Shown: positions 7,484 to 15,414 of the stretch, one piece after another
Numbering within the stretch: the first letter of the stretch is position 1
Layout: each line of letters starts with the position of its first letter
Assembly (NCBI RefSeq): GCF_024662215.1
Contig: NZ_CP096115.1
Location: 1,364,001 to 1,428,000 of the forward strand
Length of the DNA stretch: 64,000 nt
Reading direction: 5' to 3'
Source of the DNA: Methanoplanus endosymbiosus
GTDB lineage: Archaea > Halobacteriota > Methanomicrobia > Methanomicrobiales > Methanomicrobiaceae
Program-made: the position numbers and the translations under genes
The notes under the pieces: model-generated
Databases searched by the model: none
What the model was told of the DNA's origin: nothing
Seen by the model: the letters and a program-made list of their open reading frames with translations, nothing else

Positions 7484-8305
7484 CTATTCCTTCTTTTTCC
7501 GCCGGACAATTACTAAAGCTGCAATAACAATCAATAAAACAATGAAAATCATCAAAATAATAAATAAAAACAAAGAAGACTCTTTTTCCGGAAAAACTGC
7601 CTTATAATGGCAGTCCTTATCAAACCATGCTGATGAACCCGAATGCCACCCGGATTTATCATACGGTGCTTCCCCGGCCCAGTAGAGATAATCTCCTTCA
7701 TCGACAACAATCGATTTACTCTCACCTTTTGATACATTCACCACGTAGTCTGCCGGAGTAAGATAATATTCAGAATAAAAATCTCCGGATTTCCAGAAAG
7801 AAAAATTAACTGTCTCCTTCCCATAATTTACAACTTCAATGACAGGACTGCCCGTTCCGGGCTTATATTCTCCCTCCCATAATGGAAGTGCATCATAGGG
7901 AATCACAGGCACACCGTGCAGCATTCCTGTTGCATCTGTATTATGCCCATCACCCTCGGTACCACCTTCACCTTCATCAATCTTAAGCGGCGGTGCATCG
8001 AGCATTTTTAACTCTTTATTGTCCAGATCGTCACTGACATAGATGTTGCCTTCAAAGTCAACATATACATAGCCTGAATCACCCAGCATCAGATGATTTC
8101 CCGAACTATCAAAATAATGTTCAGAATCTCCACCCTGTCTATCATATGCACAGACAAACACTATATCCTCTGATCCATCCGGCCCGGAAATCCTAAACTG
8201 TACTGAATCACCAACTTCAAGAGCACCTGCACCCGCTATGAAAAGAAAATTCAGAAGCAGAAAAGACAGCACAACCATTAAAAAACATTTTTTTTCAGAA
8301 AACAT
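7484..8305 (-). CDS. Secreted, C-terminally membrane-anchored protein (unknown)
   Basis: About 273 residues. A signal peptide (about 1-28, ending GAGALEVGD) leads into an extracellular part with GDSVQFRISGPDGSEDIVFV and Gly-Asp-rich stretches. A second region has YGKETVNFSFWKSGDF and DEGDYLYWAGEAP, reminiscent of a beta-rich domain. A membrane helix (FLFIILMIFIVLLIVIAALV) and an RRKKKE tail anchor it with the bulk outside the cell. The start at 8305 follows GGGG; an ATG four codons upstream (8317) is the alternative. No family recognised. A surface or cell-envelope role is inferred from topology only. Confidence 0.65.
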   Translation of the reverse strand: MFSEKKCFLMVVLSFLLLNFLFIAGAGALEVGDSVQFRISGPDGSEDIVFVCAYDRQGGDSEHYFDSSGNHLMLGDSGYVYVDFEGNIYVSDDLDNKELKMLDAPPLKIDEGEGGTEGDGHNTDATGMLHGVPVIPYDALPLWEGEYKPGTGSPVIEVVNYGKETVNFSFWKSGDFYSEYYLTPADYVVNVSKGESKSIVVDEGDYLYWAGEAPYDKSGWHSGSSAWFDKDCHYKAVFPEKESSLFLFIILMIFIVLLIVIAALVIVRRKKKE

Positions 8306-8317
8306 GAAAAACCCCAT

Positions 8318-8828
8318 ATACCAATTGATTCATTCTGAAACCATAATCTGAAAGATCTTAGCTAAGAAATTTTCATCAGATATGGTACCATCCCGGCAAT
8401 CCCCGGGCAGATACTTTGCCCCAGACAGTAAACCAATCCTTTGCATCTCTGCAGCGGACCATAAAAACGGTATAAAGCAAAACAGATCAGTGGTAACATC
8501 AGAACATGAGCCCCCACGCAAAATGATATTCACCACATCACCATATTAAAAATAATGCAATCTGACTATTAATATTTGCCCAGAATTTCAGTCCACCGGC
8601 AGCATAATACCAACACCGGATATCGCCCAAACCAGATACCAATGTCCATACCAGGACTCACCCCTATCTGAACCAGAGATTATAATTCTGAATAATCACT
8701 TAATTCAAATAAAATTCCACTAAAATCAGCGCGGTGCAAATAACACAGAATTTTCACTAATAAAATAACGCAGAAAATACCGAAACAAAGAGAATATAAA
8801 AAATAAAAGACCTGAACTTCAGGTATTA
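8318..8828. other. Intergenic, no gene supported
   Basis: AT-rich DNA with one 68-codon open frame on the minus strand (8330-8536) that lacks recognisable features and is probably spurious. The segment beside 8829 is the 3-prime flank of tRNA-Asn. Confidence 0.4.
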
Positions 8829-8901
8829 CGCCCCCAACAGGACTCGAACCTGTGACATTCTGGTTAACAGCCAGACACTCTACCAACTGAGTTATGGAGG
8901 C
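8829..8901 (-). tRNA. tRNA-Asn (GTT)
   Basis: A 73-nt cloverleaf. Acceptor GCCTCCA pairs with TGGGGGC (one U-G pair). The D arm is ACTC/GAGT with AGTTGGTA in the loop. The anticodon stem is TCTGG/CCAGA with loop CTGTTAA, anticodon GTT. The T arm is ACAGG/CCTGT with TTCGAGT. The discriminator base is G, and CCA is not encoded. Confidence 0.97.
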
Positions 8902-8944
8902 ACTCAGTGTTGCCATACAATGTTACCTTATGCAGATATAAACG

Positions 8945-9247
8945 TTACGAAATGTCCCCGGAGAGCCGAACCTTAAGGTCCTCAAGCCGGAATATCAGAG
9001 CATCAATCTCGGAGTCAAGATTTTCCACAAGTTCAGATGCCTTATCGGTTGCTACAGCCCCCAAAGGCGATGCCCTGATATAACCAAACTGTTCAAGGAC
9101 TTTTAACGAATATCTGACCCTGTGCATAGGAATATCAAGAATATCGGAGAGTTTCATAATACCTATCGGCTGGTTCTTTTCAACAACAAGTATCACCTCA
9201 AGATGCCTGCCGATAAGCTCAATCTCCGACTGAAGTTTCTGAAGCAT
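8945..9247 (-). CDS. Small winged-helix DNA-binding protein (predicted regulator)
   Basis: A 100-residue protein that reads as a winged helix: an N-terminal helix, then IGIMKLSDILDIPMHRVRYSL (helix-turn-helix), LKVLEQFGYIRASPLGAVAT (recognition helix and wing), and a C-terminal coiled-coil helix (ELVENLDSEIDALIFRLEDL) suited to dimerisation. Archaeal genomes carry many such one-domain regulators; the target is unknown. It lies just upstream of tRNA-Asn on the same strand and has no obvious operon partner. Confidence 0.7.
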   Translation of the reverse strand: MLQKLQSEIELIGRHLEVILVVEKNQPIGIMKLSDILDIPMHRVRYSLKVLEQFGYIRASPLGAVATDKASELVENLDSEIDALIFRLEDLKVRLSGDIS

Positions 9248-9475
9248 AATCTAACCTATAAACTGAAATATTCACATCGGCACACATAAAGGCGCAGAAC
9301 AATACCTTCCGGAACAGTTCGGCCATTCTGACAACTGCCCGTTACTTTTTGATAATATGTCACATTCAGAAGATAATTATATTCATATGCCGGCGCACTG
9401 CGAAAGGTCACAAAGACACAATAGCCGGAACAAAATATAACCTGACTGACAAATAACTAATCGGGAACTACGAGA

Positions 9476-9703
9476 TCAGTCCTGACTCATCAGCCAGCTT
9501 TTATCCCTGTCATAATGCCTCTTAAAAATTACTGAAAGCAGGACGGCAGATACCGCGCACACAACTGCAATGGCCATGCTGTAATACGGGATCACACCAA
9601 ATAAAGCGATAACCGAAAGAGCAGCAAGAAGTAATATGACATTGAGCATAATTGTCAGCTTGGCAAATTTCATCTTAAAAATCTGTTTTGCAGAATCATC
9701 CAT
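9476..9703 (-). CDS. Small membrane protein with two helices
   Basis: 75 residues. A charged start (MDDSAKQIFKMKFAKL) leads into two hydrophobic helices (about 17-36, LNVILLLAALSVIALFGVI, and 41-60, MAIAVVCAVSAVLLSVIF). The tail is basic and then acidic (KRHYDRDKSWLMSQD). No named family recognised. It is transcribed divergently from the peptidase gene at 9765, with about 60 bp between them. Confidence 0.5.
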   Translation of the reverse strand: MDDSAKQIFKMKFAKLTIMLNVILLLAALSVIALFGVIPYYSMAIAVVCAVSAVLLSVIFKRHYDRDKSWLMSQD

Positions 9704-9764
9704 TTAAGAATAATATGCCACCCATTCTAAAAGTACTTACGGCTTTGGATCAAAAACTTAACCT

Positions 9765-10901
9765 GTGAACTCTCCAGACCTGTTGGATAATACACTGAAA
9801 AATTCAGGCGCATCAGCATATGTCATCTATGCCTCATCCGAATCTCCGGATATGAGATATCTCACCGGATTTTCAGTCAGTGACCCTGTTGTATATATAA
9901 AAAAATCCGGAGAAGAAGGCCTGTTAATACTCCCGCAGATGGAAGTAGAAAGAGGCAGAAGGGAAGCAGAATGCCCCGTCATCAGCAGAGGAGATGCCGG
10001 ATTTTTCAGGCATCTTGAAGACAAAACAGATCCAAAAGATGCGACTGCCGCAATGATTGCAGAAATTGCCGGAGGGGACATAATGGTTCCTGACGAATTT
10101 CCGATCTCACTTGCCAGAAAACTTGAAAATTTCTGCAAAGTTAACTTAGGAAGACCTGCAGTAGCAGAGATGCGGGCCGTTAAAAAAGCGGATGAGATAA
10201 AAAATATCAGGCATACACAGAGAGCAACAGAAGATGCAATAGGTTACGCTGCAGAGATAATCAGAAATGCCGCATCCGACAACGGAGAATTATATTACAA
10301 TGACAATCCCCTCACCTCAGACATCCTGAGGGGCGAGATTCACTGCTACCTCATGAAAAGAGGATTTGAGGCACACGAGACCATAGTCGCCTGCGGAAAG
10401 GAGACATCAATGCCGCACAATACAGGAAGCGGCATATTGGTTGAGAACGAACCAATACTTATAGATCTCTTCCCGCGTGATACAAAGACCGGATATTACG
10501 CCGACATGACACGAACCTTTGTCAGGGGCGAACCTGACAGAGAACTCGTCCGGATGTACAATGCCGTAAAAGAGGCATGGAATCTCGGAAAGAAAAAAGC
10601 GAGAACCGGAATTTCCGGCAGTGAATTACACAATGCTGTAGTTTCATACTTTAAGTCACAGGGCTATGAATCCGGAAATGAAGGATTTACACACAGCCTG
10701 GGGCATGGAGTAGGGCTTGCAATCCATGAGATGCCCCCTGTATCACCAACAGATGCAGTTCTTAACACCGGAAATGTAGTAACAATCGAACCGGGATTAT
10801 ATTACAGCGATATCGGAGGAGTCAGACTTGAAGACATAGGGATGGTCTGTAAGAATTCTTTTGACTGCTTTACAGACTATCCTGCGGAGTTAATATTATG
10901 A
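9765..10901 (+). CDS. M24 family Xaa-Pro peptidase (PepQ-like)
   Basis: 378 residues. A creatinase-type N-terminal domain (about 1-135, with YLTGFSVSDPVVYIKK) precedes a pita-bread metallopeptidase domain. Metal ligands are visible as D in LIDLFPRD and D in YYADMTRTF, H in HSLGHGVGLAIHE, E in TIEPGLYY and E in GGVRLEDIG. These enzymes cleave X-Pro dipeptides or oligopeptides with two divalent metals. The start is GTG at 9765 with a weak upstream RBS. The stop overlaps the next gene, methionine aminopeptidase, by ATGA, giving a two-gene M24 operon. The substrate cannot be fixed by sequence. Confidence 0.88.
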   Translation: MNSPDLLDNTLKNSGASAYVIYASSESPDMRYLTGFSVSDPVVYIKKSGEEGLLILPQMEVERGRREAECPVISRGDAGFFRHLEDKTDPKDATAAMIAEIAGGDIMVPDEFPISLARKLENFCKVNLGRPAVAEMRAVKKADEIKNIRHTQRATEDAIGYAAEIIRNAASDNGELYYNDNPLTSDILRGEIHCYLMKRGFEAHETIVACGKETSMPHNTGSGILVENEPILIDLFPRDTKTGYYADMTRTFVRGEPDRELVRMYNAVKEAWNLGKKKARTGISGSELHNAVVSYFKSQGYESGNEGFTHSLGHGVGLAIHEMPPVSPTDAVLNTGNVVTIEPGLYYSDIGGVRLEDIGMVCKNSFDCFTDYPAELIL

Positions 10902-11791
10902 TAGAAGAAGAAATAAAGGAAAAATACCTGCTTGCCGGAAAAATAGCGTACAAATGCCTCACAGATGCAGCATCAAGGGTAAAACCGGGAGTCTCAATCG
11001 CAGAGATGGTTGAGGCAAGTGAAGACCAGATAATTGAAATGGGTGGTGAGATTGCATTTCCGCTGAATATATCAATCAATGCCGATGCAGCGCATGACAC
11101 ACCATCACCGGGAGACGGGAGAGTCTTTGAGAAGGGGGACCTCGTAAAGGTAGATCTCGGAGTTCACATAGACGGATATGTCGCAGATACTGCCAGAACA
11201 GTTGACCTTGGTGACAATGCACTGCTCGTTGAAGCCTCAAGGGAGGCCCTCAATACAGCAATAAGAATGGTAAAACCGGGAATTGTAACGGGCGAAATCG
11301 GTGCAGCAGTCCAGAATGAGATCGAAAAGAGAGGCTTTAAGCCGGTCTCAAACCTCACAGGGCATGGCCTTGGCCACTACATGCTTCACGGGGACCCGAT
11401 GATCCCAAGTATTGCAATAAACGGCGGCACTACAATAGAGGAAGGCATGACCTTTGCAATAGAACCGTTCGCAACCACAGGATCAGGCCATGTATCAGAG
11501 TCATCCAGAGTAGAGATCTTTTCACAGATAGCAAAAAGACCTGTCAGAATGCCAGCCGCAAAAAAGCTGTACAAAGAAATAATAAAGATGAACAGCCTTC
11601 CTTTCGCGCGCAGACAATCCCACAGTGAGAAATTTGACATGGCACTGGCACAGCTGATCAGAAGCGGAGTGCTGCGCGGATACCCCGTCCTTCATGACAT
11701 CAGTGGATCATTCGTATCACAGGCTGAACACACCATCATTGTAACTGAAGACGGATGCCTGGTAACCACAGCAGAGAATAACCAGGTATAA
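10898..11791 (+). CDS. map: Methionine aminopeptidase, type II
   Basis: 297 residues, normal for archaeal MAP. The metal ligands are D in VKVDLGVHIDG, D in VADTARTVD, H in TGHGLGHYMLH, E in FAIEPFAT and the terminal E in QAEHTIIVTEDG. The insert (about 195-260) that separates type II from type I enzymes is present. It removes N-terminal Met from nascent proteins. It is coupled to the upstream peptidase by a 4-bp overlap. Confidence 0.95.
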   Translation: MIEEEIKEKYLLAGKIAYKCLTDAASRVKPGVSIAEMVEASEDQIIEMGGEIAFPLNISINADAAHDTPSPGDGRVFEKGDLVKVDLGVHIDGYVADTARTVDLGDNALLVEASREALNTAIRMVKPGIVTGEIGAAVQNEIEKRGFKPVSNLTGHGLGHYMLHGDPMIPSIAINGGTTIEEGMTFAIEPFATTGSGHVSESSRVEIFSQIAKRPVRMPAAKKLYKEIIKMNSLPFARRQSHSEKFDMALAQLIRSGVLRGYPVLHDISGSFVSQAEHTIIVTEDGCLVTTAENNQV

Positions 11792-12022
11792 ATAACCCGA
11801 AATACCGGACATAAATAATATAAAACATATGGATTATATCCGTCACTGCAATAAATAAGAAAAATAACTTTTTTAGAACCACTCTGCCGGAAAAACAGTC
11901 CGGGAAGGAGATGTCTGAAGAAAATAACATGCAGCAGGCAAAATCATGAGGCAGATCAGTATTGAGAAAAAACCCATATCCTAAGAAATAAAAAGCATTA
12001 AAAACCAATACGGGCAGAATTT

Positions 12023-12055
12023 TCGGCTAATTAACCATTAAAGATACTATTATCG
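12023..12055 (+). promoter_or_regulatory. 33-bp motif shared with the frhA upstream region
   Basis: TCGGCTAATTAAC followed by an AT-rich stretch ending TATCG. The copy at 23187-23219 matches at 26 of 33 positions by eye, including the first 13 without a break. This copy ends 31 bp before the AAA ATPase start. It may be a promoter or regulator site; function inferred only. Confidence 0.4.
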
Positions 12056-12086
12056 CATTAAGACTATAACATTATATGTTACACGC

Positions 12087-13370
12087 ATGTCCGAAGAAAA
12101 AAACTCCAGAATAATAGAAATACTAGAACTTCTCCTGACAGCGGAGTCGGTAAATAACTTTGAAGAACTGAATAAGACAGACCTGCCAAAAAAATACTGG
12201 AAAATGGCAGATAAAAACGGTTTATCACTGGATATTGAAAGACCGCTGATAATAAGCGAAACACTGATAAAAAATATTCTTGAGATTGACGGCTCATATG
12301 AAATTATAGAAAAAAATCCCTTTGTCAAATGTGATGAATTTGGAAAAAGGATGAATATAACCTCATTATCTCCGGCAGTAAAATGGTTTTACAAAAATAC
12401 CGGAGATAAACACACCCTCTGCAACCCGGCTCTCTCCTTCCTGATGGAAAAAGAAGGAATTGACGGGGTATCATACAGCGCATCAAAGTCAGCATCACCC
12501 GATTACCTGAACTCAAAGGAGTACCTTGAGAAGAAGATTGAAGATCTGGTTGGTGATGATGAAGAGTTAAAAACCGCACGAAACCTGATAATCATCAGCT
12601 CTCCTGAAGAGATTGAAAATACAGTTGAAGATCTCGTATGCACCTGGAGGCAGACAGAGGCAATAAAAAAGATCAATATTGCCTTAAAAAACAGGGAATT
12701 TTTGAGGGAGAGAAAAATTTATGAGATTGGAAAACTTCTCTTTGTCGGCCCTCCGGGCACAGGCAAAACTTCCCTTGCGCTTGCAATGGCAAAAAAACTT
12801 GATATGCCCCTTCTTGAAGTCAGGCTTGCAATGGTAACCTCGCAGTATCTCGGTGAGACATCCAAAAATATCGACCGGATCTTTGACCTTGCAAGAAGGC
12901 TCTCGCCCTGCATACTCTTCATAGATGAATTTGACTTTGTAGCAAAGAGCAGAGTTACGGACGACAACGGGGCAATGAAAAGGGCAGTCAATATGCTCCT
13001 TAAAAATATTGACACCTTAAGTTTTGTGAGAAACGGTGTGCTGCTCATAGGCGCTACAAACCATCCGGGAATCCTTGATGAAGCGGCCTGGAGACGTTTT
13101 GATGATGTTGTAGAATTTCCTCTTCCGGATTATGAGAGAAGAAAAGAGATCCTCAAAAAGATCACGCAGAACCTCACCTGCCTATGTGATTATAACGAAC
13201 TTGCATCCGAAACTGAAGGATTTTCCGGCTCAGATCTGAGAATAATGATAAAGGAGTCCCTGATTGCCGCCCTTATGCGTGACAGTTACGAGATGAATGA
13301 GAGTGACATTGATCAGGGGATGGAGATCATAAAAGGCAGAGACATAATCAGACAGAGCACATCAACATGA
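12087..13370 (+). CDS. AAA ATPase of the Cdc48/PAN-like class
   Basis: 427 residues. The N-terminal half (about 1-200) is not recognised. One AAA module follows: Walker A VGPPGTGKTSLA (from about 219), Walker B CILFIDEFDF (from about 275), sensor-1 IGATNHP, Arg-rich WRRFDDVVEFPLP as in proteasomal and Cdc48 ATPases, and a C-terminal lid with FSGSDLRIMIKESL. It has a single AAA domain and no membrane helix, so it is neither a two-domain Cdc48 nor FtsH. A remodelling ATPase role is likely; substrate unknown. Its stop overlaps the next gene by ATGA. Confidence 0.85.
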   Translation: MSEEKNSRIIEILELLLTAESVNNFEELNKTDLPKKYWKMADKNGLSLDIERPLIISETLIKNILEIDGSYEIIEKNPFVKCDEFGKRMNITSLSPAVKWFYKNTGDKHTLCNPALSFLMEKEGIDGVSYSASKSASPDYLNSKEYLEKKIEDLVGDDEELKTARNLIIISSPEEIENTVEDLVCTWRQTEAIKKINIALKNREFLRERKIYEIGKLLFVGPPGTGKTSLALAMAKKLDMPLLEVRLAMVTSQYLGETSKNIDRIFDLARRLSPCILFIDEFDFVAKSRVTDDNGAMKRAVNMLLKNIDTLSFVRNGVLLIGATNHPGILDEAAWRRFDDVVEFPLPDYERRKEILKKITQNLTCLCDYNELASETEGFSGSDLRIMIKESLIAALMRDSYEMNESDIDQGMEIIKGRDIIRQSTST

Positions 13371-14086
13371 GAATTAAAATTCTGGGAACAGGAGATACCG
13401 TAGGTACACCCAGGGTAGGGTGTGACTGTAAAAACTGCCTTGAAGCTGTAAAATGCGGCACCGAGAGGCTCAGGACATCCATGCTTATCAGTTCAGAGGG
13501 AAAAAATGTGCTCATAGATACATCCCCGGATTTAAGGTATCAGCTCTTAAACTCAGGATCACCGCATATTGATGCAGTCCTCTGGACCCATGCACACTAT
13601 GACCACATAGCCGGCTATAATGAGTTCTACAGAGTTCAGCATTTTCCGCCGGCATACGGACCAGAAGGTGTACTAAACGATGTATCCGACTTTTTCCATT
13701 TCTTAAAGATAGACAAAAACTATGTACAGCCATATGAACCGTTTGAATTATCCGGAGTAACCTACACATTCGGAGAAGTGTACCACCCTCCGGTTTACAC
13801 CTGCGGCATACTAATGGAAGTAAACGGGAAAAAGATCGGTTATACAGCAGACACAGCAAAAAATATCCCGGAGAGAACAAAAGAACTCTTCAGAGACTGT
13901 GATATGCTGTTTCTTGACGCACTCATGCCCCCCGGCATCCACATTGGCAAGCATATGAATTATGATGAAGCCGGCGAACTTGCAGAAGAACTTGGGGCAA
14001 AAGAACACAGGTTTATTCATTTAAGCCACAGAATCCCCATTAACTGGAAACATATAGCAAAAGACGGTGAAATATACCGTTTTTAA
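13367..14086 (+). CDS. Metallo-beta-lactamase fold hydrolase, PhnP-like
   Basis: 239 residues. The N-terminal segment ILGTGDTVGTPRVGCDCKNC has the Cys pair typical of PhnP-like phosphodiesterases. The metal-binding THAHYDHIAGY begins near residue 73, later ligands are in GYTADTAKN and LFLDALMPPG, and the end is LSHRIPINW. Relatives hydrolyse cyclic phosphates or related phosphodiesters. It is translationally coupled to the AAA ATPase, but there is no biochemical reason in the sequence for that pairing. Confidence 0.82.
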   Translation: MRIKILGTGDTVGTPRVGCDCKNCLEAVKCGTERLRTSMLISSEGKNVLIDTSPDLRYQLLNSGSPHIDAVLWTHAHYDHIAGYNEFYRVQHFPPAYGPEGVLNDVSDFFHFLKIDKNYVQPYEPFELSGVTYTFGEVYHPPVYTCGILMEVNGKKIGYTADTAKNIPERTKELFRDCDMLFLDALMPPGIHIGKHMNYDEAGELAEELGAKEHRFIHLSHRIPINWKHIAKDGEIYRF

Positions 14087-14151
14087 AATATCCGGGAACA
14101 GGCCAAGACCAAAGATATATACTCAGATAAAAACCAAATATATGGCTATCT

Positions 14152-14421
14152 ATGGAGATCAAAATTTTAGAGCTTAAAGAAGACCTCGTCCGGATTCTCT
14201 TTATCGGGGAAGGGCACACTTTCATGAATGCACTCTCTGACGAGATATTAAAAGATCCACAGGTGGATGTGGCAAATTATACAAGCAGATTTAAGTTTAC
14301 AGACCCAATCCTGACTGTAACTGTAAAAGAGGGCGGAGATCCGGTGGAAGCAGTATTGAAAGCTGCCAGAAAAATCGGTGAAAACTGCGACAATCTCAAA
14401 TCAGAGATAATAAAAGCCTGA
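14152..14421 (+). CDS. rpoL: DNA-directed RNA polymerase subunit L (Rpb11-like)
   Basis: 89 residues, typical for archaeal RpoL. The conserved core includes GEGHTFMNALSDEILKDPQV and VANYTSRFKFTDPILTV, the alpha-like dimerisation fold that pairs with subunit D. It starts a short gene-poor stretch between two strands and has its own upstream AT-rich region with ATATATAC near 14116-14123. Confidence 0.93.
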   Translation: MEIKILELKEDLVRILFIGEGHTFMNALSDEILKDPQVDVANYTSRFKFTDPILTVTVKEGGDPVEAVLKAARKIGENCDNLKSEIIKA

Positions 14422-14607
14422 ATTAAGGCATATCAACTAAATTTCAAAGAGAGATTAACTTAAAACAGCTCAAAATAACTTAAAATTAAAAGTTACTTTA
14501 AAGCTGAAATATTTCCGGCAGAATTTCCGGATAAAATATTTTTTCCCCCCGGGACTTAAAATAAAAACAAACAGTTATCTAAAAAGTATTTTTGATATTG
14601 AGTAATA

Positions 14608-15219
14608 TCAGACTCTTTCTGTAAAGGCAATAGAGCCTGCAACCCTTGTAATTTTCACCCTTACTTTCTGTCCCGGTTTTGCTTTGCTGACATACATCGT
14701 GTATTTGCCAATCTTTACAACACCGTCTCCCCTCTTGGAAAGGAACTGGATTTCAACGTCCATCTCTTTGCCTTCCTCGACATTGTTTGCAGGGTCAAAT
14801 GCCTTTGACTTTCTCTTTCTGACAGGTCTGTGCCCTCCGCAGGCATCACAGCGGAGCATAAGAATACGGCCATCCTTTACAAGGCGCGTATCTGGTTTTC
14901 CGCATTCTGAGCATATAACATAATCCTCAGTATATTTTGATATCAGCCCGGCTATCTGACTCTGGTCAAACTTACCGTTAAATACGGCCCTTGAACCTTC
15001 AATCTTTCCGGCAGTACCGATTTCACCAAGCAGGTATTTCATCAGGTGATCCTGCTCGCGCCTCAGAGTGGACGCAATATCAGAAAAATTCTCAAGAATT
15101 GTGGTCTTGCCCTCAATATATACCCTGGCCGCAGGGACAGTGAAACGGCCTTCATCACCGGAGGTTTCTGTAATATTGCTGTATGCCTTATTTAAAAGTG
15201 CCTCATACGAATCAGTCAT
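14608..15219 (-). CDS. Translation initiation factor aIF2-beta with C-terminal TRAM domain
   Basis: About 203 residues from the ATG at 15219. An N-terminal helix ([16 protein letters not shown]) binds the gamma subunit in this family. The central alpha-beta domain contains [20 protein letters not shown] and [15 protein letters not shown]. The zinc ribbon is CSECGKPDT...[13 protein letters not shown] domain (about 150-203) with [19 protein letters not shown] is appended, a fusion known in methanogen aIF2-beta. An in-frame ATG seven codons upstream (15240) is possible; family alignment favours 15219. It helps deliver initiator tRNA. Confidence 0.92.
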   Translation of the reverse strand: MTDSYEALLNKAYSNITETSGDEGRFTVPAARVYIEGKTTILENFSDIASTLRREQDHLMKYLLGEIGTAGKIEGSRAVFNGKFDQSQIAGLISKYTEDYVICSECGKPDTRLVKDGRILMLRCDACGGHRPVRKRKSKAFDPANNVEEGKEMDVEIQFLSKRGDGVVKIGKYTMYVSKAKPGQKVRVKITRVAGSIAFTERV

Positions 15220-15414
15220 GTAATATATATTCGGGTGCATCTGTAATTAATACCTGTTTTTAAGGAAAGACAAAACAATAAAATTTGGCGAAATATGAAA
15301 AATGGAAAAATATTATTACTTTTAAGAGTCAGGATTTAATAAGCAGCCTGTAAATAATCGCGAAAAACTGATCCACCTTAGCACAGATAATAAAAAAACG
15401 GATGTAAAAAACCA

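Noticed and set aside
7309-7509. Minus-strand frame of 66 codons upstream of repeat protein B
   Set aside because: It overlaps the promoter region of the duplicated gene and the end of the membrane-anchored protein gene, with no family feature.
8330-8536. Minus-strand frame of 68 codons
   Set aside because: No RBS, no domain or membrane feature, mixed composition; likely chance.
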